Assembly (NCBI RefSeq): GCF_001552075.1
Contig: NZ_BCQM01000001.1
Location: 1 to 64,000, forward strand
Direction: 5' to 3'
DNA length: 64,000 nt
From: Arthrobacter luteolus NBRC 107841
GTDB taxonomy: Bacteria > Actinomycetota > Actinomycetes > Actinomycetales > Micrococcaceae
Part shown: in pieces, positions 29,805 through 39,500 of the stretch
How the letters are laid out: every line of letters begins with the position of its first letter
Position numbering within the stretch: position 1 is the stretch's first letter
Translations under genes and position numbers: made by a program
Notes under the pieces: model-generated
Database searches by the model: none
Seen by the model: only the letters and a program-made list of their open reading frames with translations
What the model was told of the DNA's origin: nothing

Positions 29805-31571
29805 CTAGGAGGCGAGTTCGCCGTCGATGTTCAGTTCGTTGCCCGGTATTGAGGCAAGCAGCTTCCGCGTATAAGGGTGCCGGGGGTTCTGGAACACTTC
29901 CTCGGATGACGCCGCCTCAACCAGCTCGCCGTCCTTCATCACGCAGACATAGTCCGAGATCAGCCGGACCACGGCGAGGTCGTGGGAAATAAAGAGGTAG
30001 CTCAGTCCCAGGTCCCGCTGCAGATCGCCGAGCAGTTTCAGGATCTGGGCCTGCACCAGGACGTCAAGTGCAGACACGGGTTCGTCGCACACGATCAGTT
30101 CCGGGTTCAAGGCGAGCGCCCGGGCAATGGCCACGCGCTGGCGCTGCCCGCCGGAGAGTTCAGCCGGGTACCGCCGCAGCATCGACGCCGGCAGCGCCAC
30201 CTGCTCCATCAGCTCCCGGACCCGGGCAGCCCGTTCAGCGCGGTCCCCGCGTTTGTACGTCTTGAGCGGTTCCTCCAGGATCCGCTCAATGGTGAACATC
30301 GGGTCCAGGGACGAATACGGGTCCTGGAAAATGGGCTGCACGCGCTGGCGGAAGCTGCGCAGTGTCTTCTTCTCCAGCGACGCGATGTCTACGCCGTCGA
30401 ACGTCATGGTGCCGCTGGTCGGGGTGATCAGTTTCAGGAGCATCCTGGCGGTGGTGGTTTTCCCCGAACCTGACTCGCCGACGATTGCCACCGTCCGGCC
30501 GCGGGGGATTTCCAGGCTGACATTTCGGACCGCATGGAAGTCACCGGCCTTGCCGCGGATCTTGTAGACCTTATTCAGGTCCCGGATCTCCACGATGTTC
30601 GGCGTCTTCGCGTAGGTCTCCTCCGTCCGTTCCGCTTCCGGACCGGATTCAGTTGCCACAGCCAAAGCTGAGCCGGCAGATTCGGCGCCGCCGGCAGATC
30701 CGGTTTCGGCCAGGTGCAGGCGCTGGGACGCCGGCGCCGCAAACGCGCCGGGGCTGAGCCGGACCGCGGCGACGCTGGGAGCCGCCCGGACCAGAGACTG
30801 TGTGTAGGGATGCTGCGGGTCCTCCAGCAGCTGCCGGGCCGGCCCTGTCTCCACCACCTCGCCCCGGTGCATCACCACCAGCTCCGAGGCGCGTTCGGCG
30901 GCCAGTCCAAGGTCGTGCGTGATCAGCAGGACGCTCGTGCCAAGTTCGTCGGTCATGCGGCCAATCTGGTCCAGGATGGTCCGCTGGACCGTGACGTCCA
31001 GGGCACTGGTGGGTTCATCGGCGATCAGCAGCCTTGGCCGGCATGCGAGGCCGATGGCGATGAGCGCACGCTGGCGCATCCCGCCGGAGAATTCGTGCGG
31101 ATACTGCTTGGCACGCTCGGCGGCGTCCGGCAGCCCCGCTGCAGTCAGGACCTCCACAACCTTCCGGTCCACGTCTTTGGAAGTGGCCATACCGTGAACC
31201 AGCAGGGTCTCAGCAACCTGGGTACCAACCTTGGTGACCGGGTTCAGGTTGGACATGGGGTCCTGCGGCACCAGCCCGATCGCACGGCCGCGGATGGCAC
31301 GCATCTTGGACTCCGCCAGGCCAACGAGTTCCCTGCCGTCGAAGCGAATGCTCCCAGCCGTCACTTTGCCGTTGCCCGGCAAGAGGCCGATCACGGCCAT
31401 CGCCGTGGTGGACTTTCCGGAACCGGATTCCCCCACGATCGCCAGGGTCTGTCCGGCGCCGAGGCTGAACCCTGCCTTGCGCACCGCCTGCACCTGGCCG
31501 TCCATCGTCTGGAAGCCAACGGCGAGATCGGTCACTTCGAGCAGCGGAGATTCAGGGCTGGTTTCAGTCAT
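29805..31571 (-). CDS. Fused double ATPase of a peptide ABC transporter (DppD-DppF)
   Basis: 588 residues from ATG 31571 (ATGs at 31577 and further upstream are alternatives). Two complete ABC domains lie in one chain. The first (about 8-260) has GESGSGKST, FSGGMRQR and ADEPTSALD. The second (about 325-560) has GESGSGKTT, LSGGQRQR and CDEPVSALD. They are joined by an Ala/Glu-rich linker of ~60 residues. Each half corresponds to DppD or DppF, so one protein can energise the DppB/DppC pair. It is encoded opposite to those permeases and divergently from the second binding protein. Confidence 0.93.
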   Translation of the reverse strand: MTETSPESPLLEVTDLAVGFQTMDGQVQAVRKAGFSLGAGQTLAIVGESGSGKSTTAMAVIGLLPGNGKVTAGSIRFDGRELVGLAESKMRAIRGRAIGLVPQDPMSNLNPVTKVGTQVAETLLVHGMATSKDVDRKVVEVLTAAGLPDAAERAKQYPHEFSGGMRQRALIAIGLACRPRLLIADEPTSALDVTVQRTILDQIGRMTDELGTSVLLITHDLGLAAERASELVVMHRGEVVETGPARQLLEDPQHPYTQSLVRAAPSVAAVRLSPGAFAAPASQRLHLAETGSAGGAESAGSALAVATESGPEAERTEETYAKTPNIVEIRDLNKVYKIRGKAGDFHAVRNVSLEIPRGRTVAIVGESGSGKTTTARMLLKLITPTSGTMTFDGVDIASLEKKTLRSFRQRVQPIFQDPYSSLDPMFTIERILEEPLKTYKRGDRAERAARVRELMEQVALPASMLRRYPAELSGGQRQRVAIARALALNPELIVCDEPVSALDVLVQAQILKLLGDLQRDLGLSYLFISHDLAVVRLISDYVCVMKDGELVEAASSEEVFQNPRHPYTRKLLASIPGNELNIDGELAS

Positions 31572-31601
31572 TTCCATATCCTGCCTTACCAAAGGGCAGT
31601 T

Positions 31602-31617
31602 GTGAGGTAACTCTCAC
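31602..31617. promoter_or_regulatory. Candidate operator in a divergent promoter gap
   Basis: GTGAG-GTAACT-CTCAC is a perfect interrupted palindrome in the ~130-base gap between the divergent ATPase and second binding-protein genes. The adjacent sequence to 31655 is AT-rich compared with its surroundings. A regulator bound here could act on both directions. No regulator gene is adjacent. Confidence 0.35.
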
Positions 31618-31703
31618 CCGCCTTTACCGGTTTTTTATCATTTAGACTTAGGAATTCACCCAGCCGGCAGGGATGGTGCGTCCCGGAGGAGAACCAAACA
31701 GCT

Positions 31704-33374
31704 GTGACCCAATCCGCCACACGGCGCTCCGTGATCAAGGCCGGAGCCATCGCCGCAGCCCTTGCCCTGGCAGGCTGCACGGCCGCCCGCCCCGATGAGG
31801 AGCCAACCAGTCCCTCCCCCTCGCCGTCGCCGTCCACCGAGCCCACGGCGTCCTTCACCTTTGCGACCGCTGCCCGCCCCGCCGGGCTGGACCCGTTCCT
31901 CGCCGTCGACACGGAATCCCACCGGATCACGCGCCAGATCCTGGAAACCCTGGTGGGCGTGGATCCCGTGACGTCTGCCCCCGTGCCCCTGCTGGCGGAG
32001 GCCTGGACCGAGTCCGAGGACGGACGGATCTATGACTTCACGCTCCGCCAGGGCGTGACCTTCCACGACGGTGAGCCCTTTAACGCGGCGGCCGTCTGCA
32101 CCAACTTTGAACGCTGGTACAACCTGCCGGCCGCGGTCCGGGGCTCCGAGGTACTGACCTTCCGCTCCGTCTTCAAAGGCTTCGCCGACACGCCGGACGC
32201 TTCCGCCTACAAGTCCTGCACCGCGGTGGACGAGTACACCGTCCGGCTGGAACTGACCACCAGGCTCACCGGTCTCATTCCCGCACTCGCCTCACCTGAG
32301 TTCGGCATCTCCTCCCCCCGCGCGCTGGCCGGCGGACGCGCTGACACCCTTTCCGAGGACCGCAACGGAACCCGGGTCTCCGCCTACGCGCAGCACCCGG
32401 TCGGCACAGGACCGTTTACCTTCACCAGCTGGACCGATGATGAAGTGCTGCTGGTTTCCAACCCGGACTACTGGGGCGAGCGGGGAGAGATCGGCGAGCT
32501 GGTCTTCCGCACCATCACCAGTCCGGAAAGCAGGCTGCGCGCCCTGAAGAACGGTGAGGTGGACGGCTACGACCTGGTGACAGTCTCCGACGTCGGAGAA
32601 CTGGCGCGCGCCGGCATGCAGATCCTGCAGCGCGATCCTTATTCCATTCTTTACCTGGGCATCAACCAGAACTTCCCCGGCCTCGACGAACCGAAGATGC
32701 GGCAGGCCATTGCCCACGCCGTGGACAAACCGGCCCTGCTCGAAGACCTGTTCCTGAGCGGCACAAAGTCAGCCAACCAGTTCATTCCGGAAAAGCTGGG
32801 GCTGAGGTCAGACAACGTGACCAACTACGGCCACAACGTCGAACGTGCCAAGGAGCTCCTGGCGGAAGCCGGCTATGCCGGCGAAGAGCTGCCGTTCTAC
32901 TACCCGCGCAGGGTCACCCGCGCCTACCTGCCGAACCCGGAGAAGGTCTACGCCGAGCTGAGCCGGCAGCTCACGGCGGCGGGGCTGAACATCCGGCCCG
33001 TTCCCGTCGAGTGGTCAGACGGCTACCTGGAGCAGATCTCCCGCAAGGGCGACCGCGCGCTTCATCTCTCCGGCCTCAGCGGCAGCTACATGGACGCCGA
33101 CAACTTCGTGGGAACCCTGTTTGGGGCCTACAGCGAAGAGTTCGCCTACGACGATCCACAGCTGTTCACCAAAATCAACCGGGCCCGAACGCTGCCGGCA
33201 GACGAGGAACGCTCCGAGGCCTACCGCTCCATTTCGGACCGCATCTCCACGCGTGTGCCGGCCATACCGCTGGCCTACCCCATCTCGACACTGACGGTTT
33301 CACCGCGGGTTGCCCAGTATCCAACCTCTCCCGTCCTCAACGAGGTCTTTAATAAGGTCCGGCTCACCAACTAG
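31704..33374 (+). CDS. Second peptide-type substrate-binding lipoprotein
   Basis: 556 residues from a GTG with GGAGGA about 13 bases upstream. The N-terminus TRRSVIKAG plus lipobox LAGC (C25) suggests a lipoprotein that may leave by the twin-arginine route, unlike its paralogue. A low-complexity SPSPSPSPS linker follows. The SBP_bac_5 domain shows RQGVTFHDGEPFNAAAV and KMRQAIAHAVDKPAL-like segments. Clear paralogy with 25944-27638 extends along the whole chain, including the same two cysteines. It probably feeds the same permease with another ligand range. Confidence 0.92.
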   Translation: MTQSATRRSVIKAGAIAAALALAGCTAARPDEEPTSPSPSPSPSTEPTASFTFATAARPAGLDPFLAVDTESHRITRQILETLVGVDPVTSAPVPLLAEAWTESEDGRIYDFTLRQGVTFHDGEPFNAAAVCTNFERWYNLPAAVRGSEVLTFRSVFKGFADTPDASAYKSCTAVDEYTVRLELTTRLTGLIPALASPEFGISSPRALAGGRADTLSEDRNGTRVSAYAQHPVGTGPFTFTSWTDDEVLLVSNPDYWGERGEIGELVFRTITSPESRLRALKNGEVDGYDLVTVSDVGELARAGMQILQRDPYSILYLGINQNFPGLDEPKMRQAIAHAVDKPALLEDLFLSGTKSANQFIPEKLGLRSDNVTNYGHNVERAKELLAEAGYAGEELPFYYPRRVTRAYLPNPEKVYAELSRQLTAAGLNIRPVPVEWSDGYLEQISRKGDRALHLSGLSGSYMDADNFVGTLFGAYSEEFAYDDPQLFTKINRARTLPADEERSEAYRSISDRISTRVPAIPLAYPISTLTVSPRVAQYPTSPVLNEVFNKVRLTN

Positions 33375-33481
33375 CGTGGGGCACCTTGATGGCGTGTCCC
33401 GTGTCTACAGAGCGCAAGGAATTTTAGTAAGCGCGCTGCGGGGGATACGCTTCTTAGGCTAGCGTCCACGTGACTGGAGAT

Positions 33482-34978
33482 ATGAAGTTGACTGCTGATA
33501 GCCCGGCGGAGAAGTCCGCAACAAAAACTGACGTACTGCTGATCGGCGGCGGCGTCATGAGCGCGACTCTCGGAGCGTTCCTGAAGCAGCTGGCTCCCGA
33601 TTGGAGCATTTCCCTCTTCGAGCGCATGGACCGTGCCGGCACCGAAAGCTCGGACCCGTGGAACAACGCGGGCACCGGCCATGCCGCCCTGTGCGAACTC
33701 AATTACAGCCCGGCCGGACCGGACGGAACAGTTGACCCGGCCAAGGCAGTCGGCATCAACGAGCAGTTCCAGGTCTCCCGTCAGTTCTGGTCACACATGG
33801 TGGACCAGGGCCACATCTCAGGCGGTTTCATCAATCCGCTCCCCCACATGAGCTTTGTCTGGGGTGACGCACACGCCGAATACCTGCGCAAGCGCTATGA
33901 ATCGCTCAGCGCCCAGCCGCTGTTCAAGTCCATGGAGTTCAGCGAGGACCACAGCAAGATTGCCGAGTGGGCCCCCCTGCTGATGCAGGGCCGCGACGCC
34001 GGACAGCGGGTCGCAGCTTCCCGTGTCGCCGGCGGCACGGACGTGGACTTCGGCGCGCTCACCCGCGAACTGATCAACTACCTCGGAGCCAACGGGGCAG
34101 ACCTGCACTTCGGCCATGAAGTCACCAACGTGACGCGGGCCTCCAGCGGCGGCTGGGACGTCACCGTCCGGAACCGCGCCACGAAAACAACCCGCACGGT
34201 TTCGGCGAAGTTCGTCTTCATCGGCGGCGGCGGCGGTGCCCTGCACCTGCTGCAGCGCTCCGGCATTCCGGAGGGCAAGGGCTTCGGCGGCTTCCCGGTC
34301 TCCGGCCAGTTCCTGCGCTCCACTGACGAGAAGATCATCGCCCAGCACAATGCCAAGGTCTACGGCCAGGCCTCGGTGGGCGCCCCGCCCATGTCGGTCC
34401 CGCACCTGGACACCCGCTTCGTGGACGGCAAGAAGTCCCTGCTGTTCGGCCCGTATGGCGGTTTCTCCCCCAAGTTCCTCAAGGGCGGTTCGTTCCTGGA
34501 CCTGCCGCTGTCCGTCCGCCCGCACAACCTGGTGCCCATGCTGGCCGTCGCCAAGGACAACATGTCCCTGGTGAAGTACCTCGTCACTGAGGTCCTCAAG
34601 TCCCGCGAAGGCAAAACCAAGGCGCTGCGCGAGTTCTACCCCGAAGCAACCACTGAAGGCTGGGACCTCATCACCGCCGGCCAGCGGGTCCAGGTCATCA
34701 AGAAGGATCCGAAGAGCGGCGGGGTGCTGCAGTTCGGCACCGAGCTCATCACCTCGGCGGACGGGTCCATCGGCGCCCTGCTCGGAGCCTCCCCGGGAGC
34801 CTCCACCGCCACCCCGATCATGATCAACCTCATGAAGCGCTGCTTCCCCGGCGAATTCGCCGGATGGGAGCCGAAGATCAAGGAAATGATCCCGGGCTAC
34901 GGCGTCAAACTGAACGAGAACGAGTCCCTCGCCGAAGAGATCGATGCCGAGGCAAACCGCGTCCTGAAGCTGGGCTAG
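33482..34978 (+). CDS. mqo: Malate:quinone oxidoreductase
   Basis: About 498 residues. The start is uncertain: ATG 33482 has GGAG only two bases upstream, while a TTG at 33488 has the same GGAG at an ideal eight bases and a GTG at 33470 lacks a site. The N-terminal FAD motif is [35 protein letters not shown] and VTVRN...[15 protein letters not shown] are diagnostic Mqo segments. This peripheral membrane flavoenzyme oxidises malate to oxaloacetate and passes electrons to the quinone pool, replacing or adding to the NAD enzyme in the TCA cycle. Monocistronic, followed by a perfect hairpin. Confidence 0.96.
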   Translation: MKLTADSPAEKSATKTDVLLIGGGVMSATLGAFLKQLAPDWSISLFERMDRAGTESSDPWNNAGTGHAALCELNYSPAGPDGTVDPAKAVGINEQFQVSRQFWSHMVDQGHISGGFINPLPHMSFVWGDAHAEYLRKRYESLSAQPLFKSMEFSEDHSKIAEWAPLLMQGRDAGQRVAASRVAGGTDVDFGALTRELINYLGANGADLHFGHEVTNVTRASSGGWDVTVRNRATKTTRTVSAKFVFIGGGGGALHLLQRSGIPEGKGFGGFPVSGQFLRSTDEKIIAQHNAKVYGQASVGAPPMSVPHLDTRFVDGKKSLLFGPYGGFSPKFLKGGSFLDLPLSVRPHNLVPMLAVAKDNMSLVKYLVTEVLKSREGKTKALREFYPEATTEGWDLITAGQRVQVIKKDPKSGGVLQFGTELITSADGSIGALLGASPGASTATPIMINLMKRCFPGEFAGWEPKIKEMIPGYGVKLNENESLAEEIDAEANRVLKLG

Positions 34979-34995
34979 CCGGCCCCCGCCCGGAC

Positions 34996-35034
34996 GCTGT
35001 GCCCCGGACCGCCACGTGCGGTCCGGGGCACAGC
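34996..35034. terminator. Perfect hairpin after mqo
   Basis: 17-bp perfect stem with loop CACGT, 17 bases after the mqo stop. No U-tract follows on the plus strand. Confidence 0.75.
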
Positions 35035-35110
35035 ACGTTAACGCCCGTTTGCGGCCGGGCCGCCCGGGAGCGCACGTATGATGATTCCGTCTACGTCAAA
35101 AGGCAGGTAC

Positions 35111-38100
35111 ATGGATCGTCTGGCCAAGCTCTCCCTCTCCAACCGGGCCCTGATCGCCCTCATCACGGTTTTCGTTGCCGTCTTCGGTGTGATCTCGCTG
35201 AACTCGCTGAAACAGGAACTGATACCTGCCCTGGAGTTCCCCCAGATCAGCGTGATTACCGCGCTGCCGGGAGCCTCCCCCGAGGTTGTGGACAAGCAGG
35301 TGAGCGAGCCGCTGGAAGCGGCCCTGACCGCCGTCGAAGGCCTGGAGTCCTCCTCCGCAACCTCCCGGACCTCCATTTCGGCGATCACCCTGACCTTCGC
35401 CTACGGCACCGATCTGGACCGGGCCCGCGGCCAGGTGGACCGGGCCATCTCCAATGCCCGGCAGTCCCTGCCCGAAGACACGAACCCGCAGTCGCTCGCC
35501 GGCAGCATCAGTGACTTCCCCATTGTTTATCTGGCGGTTTCCAGCGACCAGCCGCTGAGCGAGCTCAGCGCTGACCTGCAGCGGCTCACCGTGCCGCGGC
35601 TGCAGAAGATCGAGGGTGTCCGCACGGCAGAGGTCACCGGAGGCTCTGAACGTCACATTGCCGTGCTGCCCGACGACGCCGCGATGGCGGCACTGGGCGT
35701 CACGCCGTCGGCCATATCCGCGGCCCTGGAGAACAGCGGCGCCCTCATCCCGGCCGGAACAGTGCAGGAGGACACCCGCACCCTCTCGATCCAGGTGGGC
35801 AGCCCGCTGGACTCCCTGGAGAAGATCTCAGCGCTGCCGCTGGAAACGGAGGGCGCCTCGCCCGGTGCAGAACCTCCGGTTATCGGCGACGTAGCCACTG
35901 TGGAAATCACCGACGACGAACAGACCTCGATCACCCGTACGAACGGCGAGGCCACCCTCGCCATCTCGATCACGAAAACACCGGCGGGCGACACCGTGGG
36001 GATATCCCACGAAGTGATGGACCTGCTGCCCTCGCTCCAGGACGAACTGGGCAACGGAGCTAAGTTCACGGTGATCTTTGACCAGGCCCCCTTCATCGAA
36101 AAGTCCATCTCCGACCTGACTACCGAAGGCCTGCTGGGCCTGGGCTTTGCCGTTCTGGTGATCCTGGTGTTCCTGCTCTCCGTCCGGTCCACCCTGGTCA
36201 CGGCGGTGTCGATTCCGCTGTCACTGCTGGTCACGTTCATCGGGCTGCTGGCGTTTGGCTACTCCTTGAACATCCTGACCCTGGGCGCACTGACCATCGC
36301 GATCGGCCGGGTGGTCGACGATTCGATCGTGGTGATTGAGAACATCAAGCGCCATCTGGGGTACGGCGAGGAGAAACGCACGGCCATCCTCACCGCGATC
36401 CGTGAAGTCGCCGGAGCGGTGACGGCTTCCACCCTGACGACGGTGGCTGTCTTCGCTCCGATCGCCCTGGTGGGCGGGCTGGCCGGGGAGCTCTTCCGCC
36501 CCTTTGCCGTCACCACGTCGTTGGCGCTGCTGGCGTCGCTGCTGGTTTCCCTGACGATTGTTCCGGTGCTGGCCTACTGGTTCCTGAAGTCCCCCAAGCC
36601 GGTCAGCGATCCGCAGGGCTACCGTGCCGAGGCCGAACGCCGCGAACAGTCCACCTTCCTGCAGCGCGGCTACCTGCCGATCCTGCGCGGCACGCAGCGG
36701 CATCCGGTGTACACCCTGCTGGCCGGCGCCCTGGTCCTGGCCGGAACCGTGGCGATGACGCCGCTGCTGCAGACAAACCTGCTGGGCGATACGGGGCAGA
36801 ACACCTTCAGCGTCCGGCAGGAGCTCCCGCCGGGCAGCTCGCTGGAGACCACCTCAGAAGCCGCGGCCGCGGTGGAAGACCTGCTGGCCGGGACCGACGG
36901 GGTGAAGGACGTCCAGGTCACCATGGGCACCTCCACTTCCGGTATTGCCGCGTTCAGCGCCGGCGGGGCGTCGGTCGCCAACTTCACGGTGATCACCGAT
37001 CAGGGCGTGGACCAGGTTGCGCTCCGCGAAACCGTCCGCCGCGAGCTGGAAGATCTTGGCGATGAGTCCGGCACCGTGTCCCTGGGCACCCAGGGCGGCG
37101 GGTTCGGCACGTCCAATACGGTGGACATCGAGATCTCAGCCGGTGACCCGGCCGAGCTGCAGCCCGCCTCGGATGCCCTGGTCGAAGCCATGTCCACGCT
37201 TCCCGGTGTCTCCGAAGCGACGTCGAACCTGGCCTCCTCGGAACCGGTGGTCCAGGTGACCATCGACCGGGCGAAAGCCGTCGCGGCGGGCCTGGATGAG
37301 CAGCAGGTGGCGGGGATTCTTGCCTCCACCCTGAGCCCGCTGCCGGCCGGCACAGTCCGGCTGGGCACCGATGACTTTCCTGTCCTGATCGGTGAAGGCA
37401 CCGAGGTCACCACCACGGAGCAGCTCGCCGGGATTATTGTGCCGACGGCCACGGGGCCGGTACCTCTGAGCGATCTGGCTGTCGTGGAGGAAACCAGCGT
37501 CCCCACCACGGTGTCCTCCTCCGGAGGCGAACGCACCGCCGTCGTATCGGTGACCCCGGCCGGTGACAACCTTGGCGGTGCGATCGCCGAGGTCCAGGCC
37601 GAGCTCGCCAACGTCGAGCTGCCGCCCACCGTCACCGCGACGCTGAGCGGTGCCGCCACCCAGCAGAACGAGTCCTTCACCCAGCTGGGCTGGGCCCTGC
37701 TGGCGGCGATCGCGATTGTGTACGTGATCATGGTGGCGACCTTCAAGTCCCTGGTGCAGCCGCTGATCCTGCTGGTCTCCATTCCGTTCGCCGCCACCGG
37801 AGCGATCCTTCTTCTGCTGATCGCCAACGTGCCGCTGGGCCTTCCCTCGCTCGTGGGGATGCTGATGCTGGTGGGCATCGTGGTGACGAACGCCATTGTG
37901 CTGATGGACCTGATCAACCAATACCGCAGGCCCCGCGGCGGCGAACCTGGCATGAGCGTGCGGGACGCGATCCTGCGGGGAGCGCGGCAGCGGCTGCGGC
38001 CGATCCTGATGACGGCGCTGGCGACCATCTTTGCGCTGACCCCGATGGCCCTGGGGGTCACCGGCGAAGGCGGTTTCATTTCCCGCCCGCTGGCGATCGT

Positions 38101-38242
38101 CGTCGTCGGCGGTTTGGTGAGTTCCACCCTGCTCACCCTGGTCCTGGTCCCGGTCCTGTACCAGCTGGTTGAAGGACCCAGGGAACGCCGTGCCCTGGCG
38201 AAGGAAGAATCTGCCCGCCGCACCGCGGACGCCGGCGGCTGA
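35111..38242 (+). CDS. RND-superfamily efflux permease (AcrB/HAE-like)
   Basis: 1043 residues from ATG 35111 (AGGCAGG upstream). Twelve membrane helices are arranged as one N-terminal helix, a large outer domain, a group around 330-540, a second outer domain and a final group from about 860. The TM4 proton-relay motif is GRVVDDSIVVIENI with adjacent aspartates, as in AcrB-type pumps. Repeat-type symmetry between halves is visible (ELIPALEFPQI, FSVRQELPPGSS). No membrane-fusion protein or outer-membrane factor is encoded nearby, as expected for a Gram-positive, so the pump may act alone. Substrate unknown. Confidence 0.92.
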   Translation: MDRLAKLSLSNRALIALITVFVAVFGVISLNSLKQELIPALEFPQISVITALPGASPEVVDKQVSEPLEAALTAVEGLESSSATSRTSISAITLTFAYGTDLDRARGQVDRAISNARQSLPEDTNPQSLAGSISDFPIVYLAVSSDQPLSELSADLQRLTVPRLQKIEGVRTAEVTGGSERHIAVLPDDAAMAALGVTPSAISAALENSGALIPAGTVQEDTRTLSIQVGSPLDSLEKISALPLETEGASPGAEPPVIGDVATVEITDDEQTSITRTNGEATLAISITKTPAGDTVGISHEVMDLLPSLQDELGNGAKFTVIFDQAPFIEKSISDLTTEGLLGLGFAVLVILVFLLSVRSTLVTAVSIPLSLLVTFIGLLAFGYSLNILTLGALTIAIGRVVDDSIVVIENIKRHLGYGEEKRTAILTAIREVAGAVTASTLTTVAVFAPIALVGGLAGELFRPFAVTTSLALLASLLVSLTIVPVLAYWFLKSPKPVSDPQGYRAEAERREQSTFLQRGYLPILRGTQRHPVYTLLAGALVLAGTVAMTPLLQTNLLGDTGQNTFSVRQELPPGSSLETTSEAAAAVEDLLAGTDGVKDVQVTMGTSTSGIAAFSAGGASVANFTVITDQGVDQVALRETVRRELEDLGDESGTVSLGTQGGGFGTSNTVDIEISAGDPAELQPASDALVEAMSTLPGVSEATSNLASSEPVVQVTIDRAKAVAAGLDEQQVAGILASTLSPLPAGTVRLGTDDFPVLIGEGTEVTTTEQLAGIIVPTATGPVPLSDLAVVEETSVPTTVSSSGGERTAVVSVTPAGDNLGGAIAEVQAELANVELPPTVTATLSGAATQQNESFTQLGWALLAAIAIVYVIMVATFKSLVQPLILLVSIPFAATGAILLLLIANVPLGLPSLVGMLMLVGIVVTNAIVLMDLINQYRRPRGGEPGMSVRDAILRGARQRLRPILMTALATIFALTPMALGVTGEGGFISRPLAIVVVGGLVSSTLLTLVLVPVLYQLVEGPRERRALAKEESARRTADAGG

Positions 38243-38311
38243 GCAGGTTCCCCCGAGGCTGATTCGTCCGGAAGGAATGTTCCTGGCCGATGCTCTGTTG
38301 TATCCTGTCAT

Positions 38312-38329
38312 TAGATGCAAATGCATATA
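38312..38329. promoter_or_regulatory. Candidate MarR operator upstream of the LLM-MarR-SDR operon
   Basis: ATGCA-AA-TGCAT is a perfect palindrome, extended with one mismatch to an 18-bp near-symmetric site beginning TA and ending TA. It lies 58 bases before the luciferase-like gene in an unusually AT-rich stretch likely to contain the promoter. MarR proteins bind such 16-20 bp sites, and a marR gene is second in this operon, so autorepression is plausible. Confidence 0.42.
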
Positions 38330-38386
38330 TCTCCTGTTTCTCCGTCCACCGGCGAAACAGGACCAGCCAGGCAACAGGAGGCCACC

Positions 38387-39496
38387 ATGCAGATCGGCGT
38401 ATTCAGCGTCAGCGACATCACCCGGGACCCCGTCACGGGACGGATGCCCACCGAAGGCGAACGCATCCAGGCTGCCGTAGCGATAGCCAAGAAGGTCGAA
38501 GAGATCGGCATGGACGTCTATGCCACCGGCGAGCACCACAACCCGCCGTTCTATGCATCTTCACCCACCACGCTGCTGGGTTACATTGCGGCGCAGACAG
38601 AACGCATCATCCTGTCCACCGCCACCACCCTGATCACCACCAACGATCCGGTGAAGATCGCGGAAGACTTCGCCATGCTGCAGCACCTCTCCGGCGGCCG
38701 CACCGACCTGGTCCTGGGCCGCGGCAACACCGCCCCCGTCTACCCCTGGTTCGGAAAGAACATTCAGGACTCGGTTGACCTGACCGTGGAGAACTACAAC
38801 CTGCTCCGCCAGCTCTGGGACAAGGAGACAGTGAACTGGGAAGGTAAATTCCGCACCCCGCTGCACAACTTCACCGCCACACCGCGGCCGCTCGACGGCG
38901 TCGCCCCATTCGTCTGGCACGGCTCCATCCGCACGCCGCAGGTGGCAGAGATTGCTGCCTACTTCGGTGACGGATTCTTCGCCAACAACATCTTCTGGCC
39001 GAAGGAGCACTACATGCAGCTGATCGGCCTCTACCGGGAACGCTACGAGCACTACGGCCACGGTTCAGCGGACCAGGCCATCGTGGGGCTGGGCGGACAG
39101 TTCTTTATGCGGAAGAACTCCCAGGATGCCGTGAACGAATTCCGGCCGTACTTCGACAACGCTCCGGTCTACGGCCACGGCCCCTCGATGGAGGACTTCA
39201 CCGCGCAGACCCCCCTGACCGTCGGCAGCCCCCAGGAAGTGCTGGAAAAGACCCTGACCTTCCAGGAGTACTTCGGCGACTACCAGCGCCAGCTTTTCCT
39301 GATCGACCATGCCGGCCTGCCGCTGAAGACCGTGCTGGAGCAGCTGGATCTCTTTGGTGAGTACGTCCTGCCGGAACTCCGCCGCGAGCTCGATTCCCGC
39401 CGTCCGGCACACGTACCCGACGGTCCCACCCACGCAGACCGGGTTGCGGCTCGCGCCGGTGCCGCCACACAGAGCGCATCTTCTTCAGTAGGCTAA
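38387..39496 (+). CDS. LLM-class flavin-dependent oxidoreductase (luciferase-like)
   Basis: 369 residues from ATG 38387 with CAGGAGG six bases upstream. It has a bacterial luciferase-like TIM-barrel: the beta/alpha opening MQIGVFSVSDIT, the segment ATGEHHNPPF that lines the flavin site, and SGGRTDLVLGRGN. The C-terminal ~30 residues are a polar tail. Such proteins oxidise small molecules with reduced FMN or F420 and need a separate flavin reductase, which is not encoded here. It heads an operon with a MarR regulator (4 bases on) and an SDR. It may belong to the CE1758-like subfamily, recalled only from general resemblance. Confidence 0.87.
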   Translation: MQIGVFSVSDITRDPVTGRMPTEGERIQAAVAIAKKVEEIGMDVYATGEHHNPPFYASSPTTLLGYIAAQTERIILSTATTLITTNDPVKIAEDFAMLQHLSGGRTDLVLGRGNTAPVYPWFGKNIQDSVDLTVENYNLLRQLWDKETVNWEGKFRTPLHNFTATPRPLDGVAPFVWHGSIRTPQVAEIAAYFGDGFFANNIFWPKEHYMQLIGLYRERYEHYGHGSADQAIVGLGGQFFMRKNSQDAVNEFRPYFDNAPVYGHGPSMEDFTAQTPLTVGSPQEVLEKTLTFQEYFGDYQRQLFLIDHAGLPLKTVLEQLDLFGEYVLPELRRELDSRRPAHVPDGPTHADRVAARAGAATQSASSSVG

Positions 39497-39500
39497 AGGG

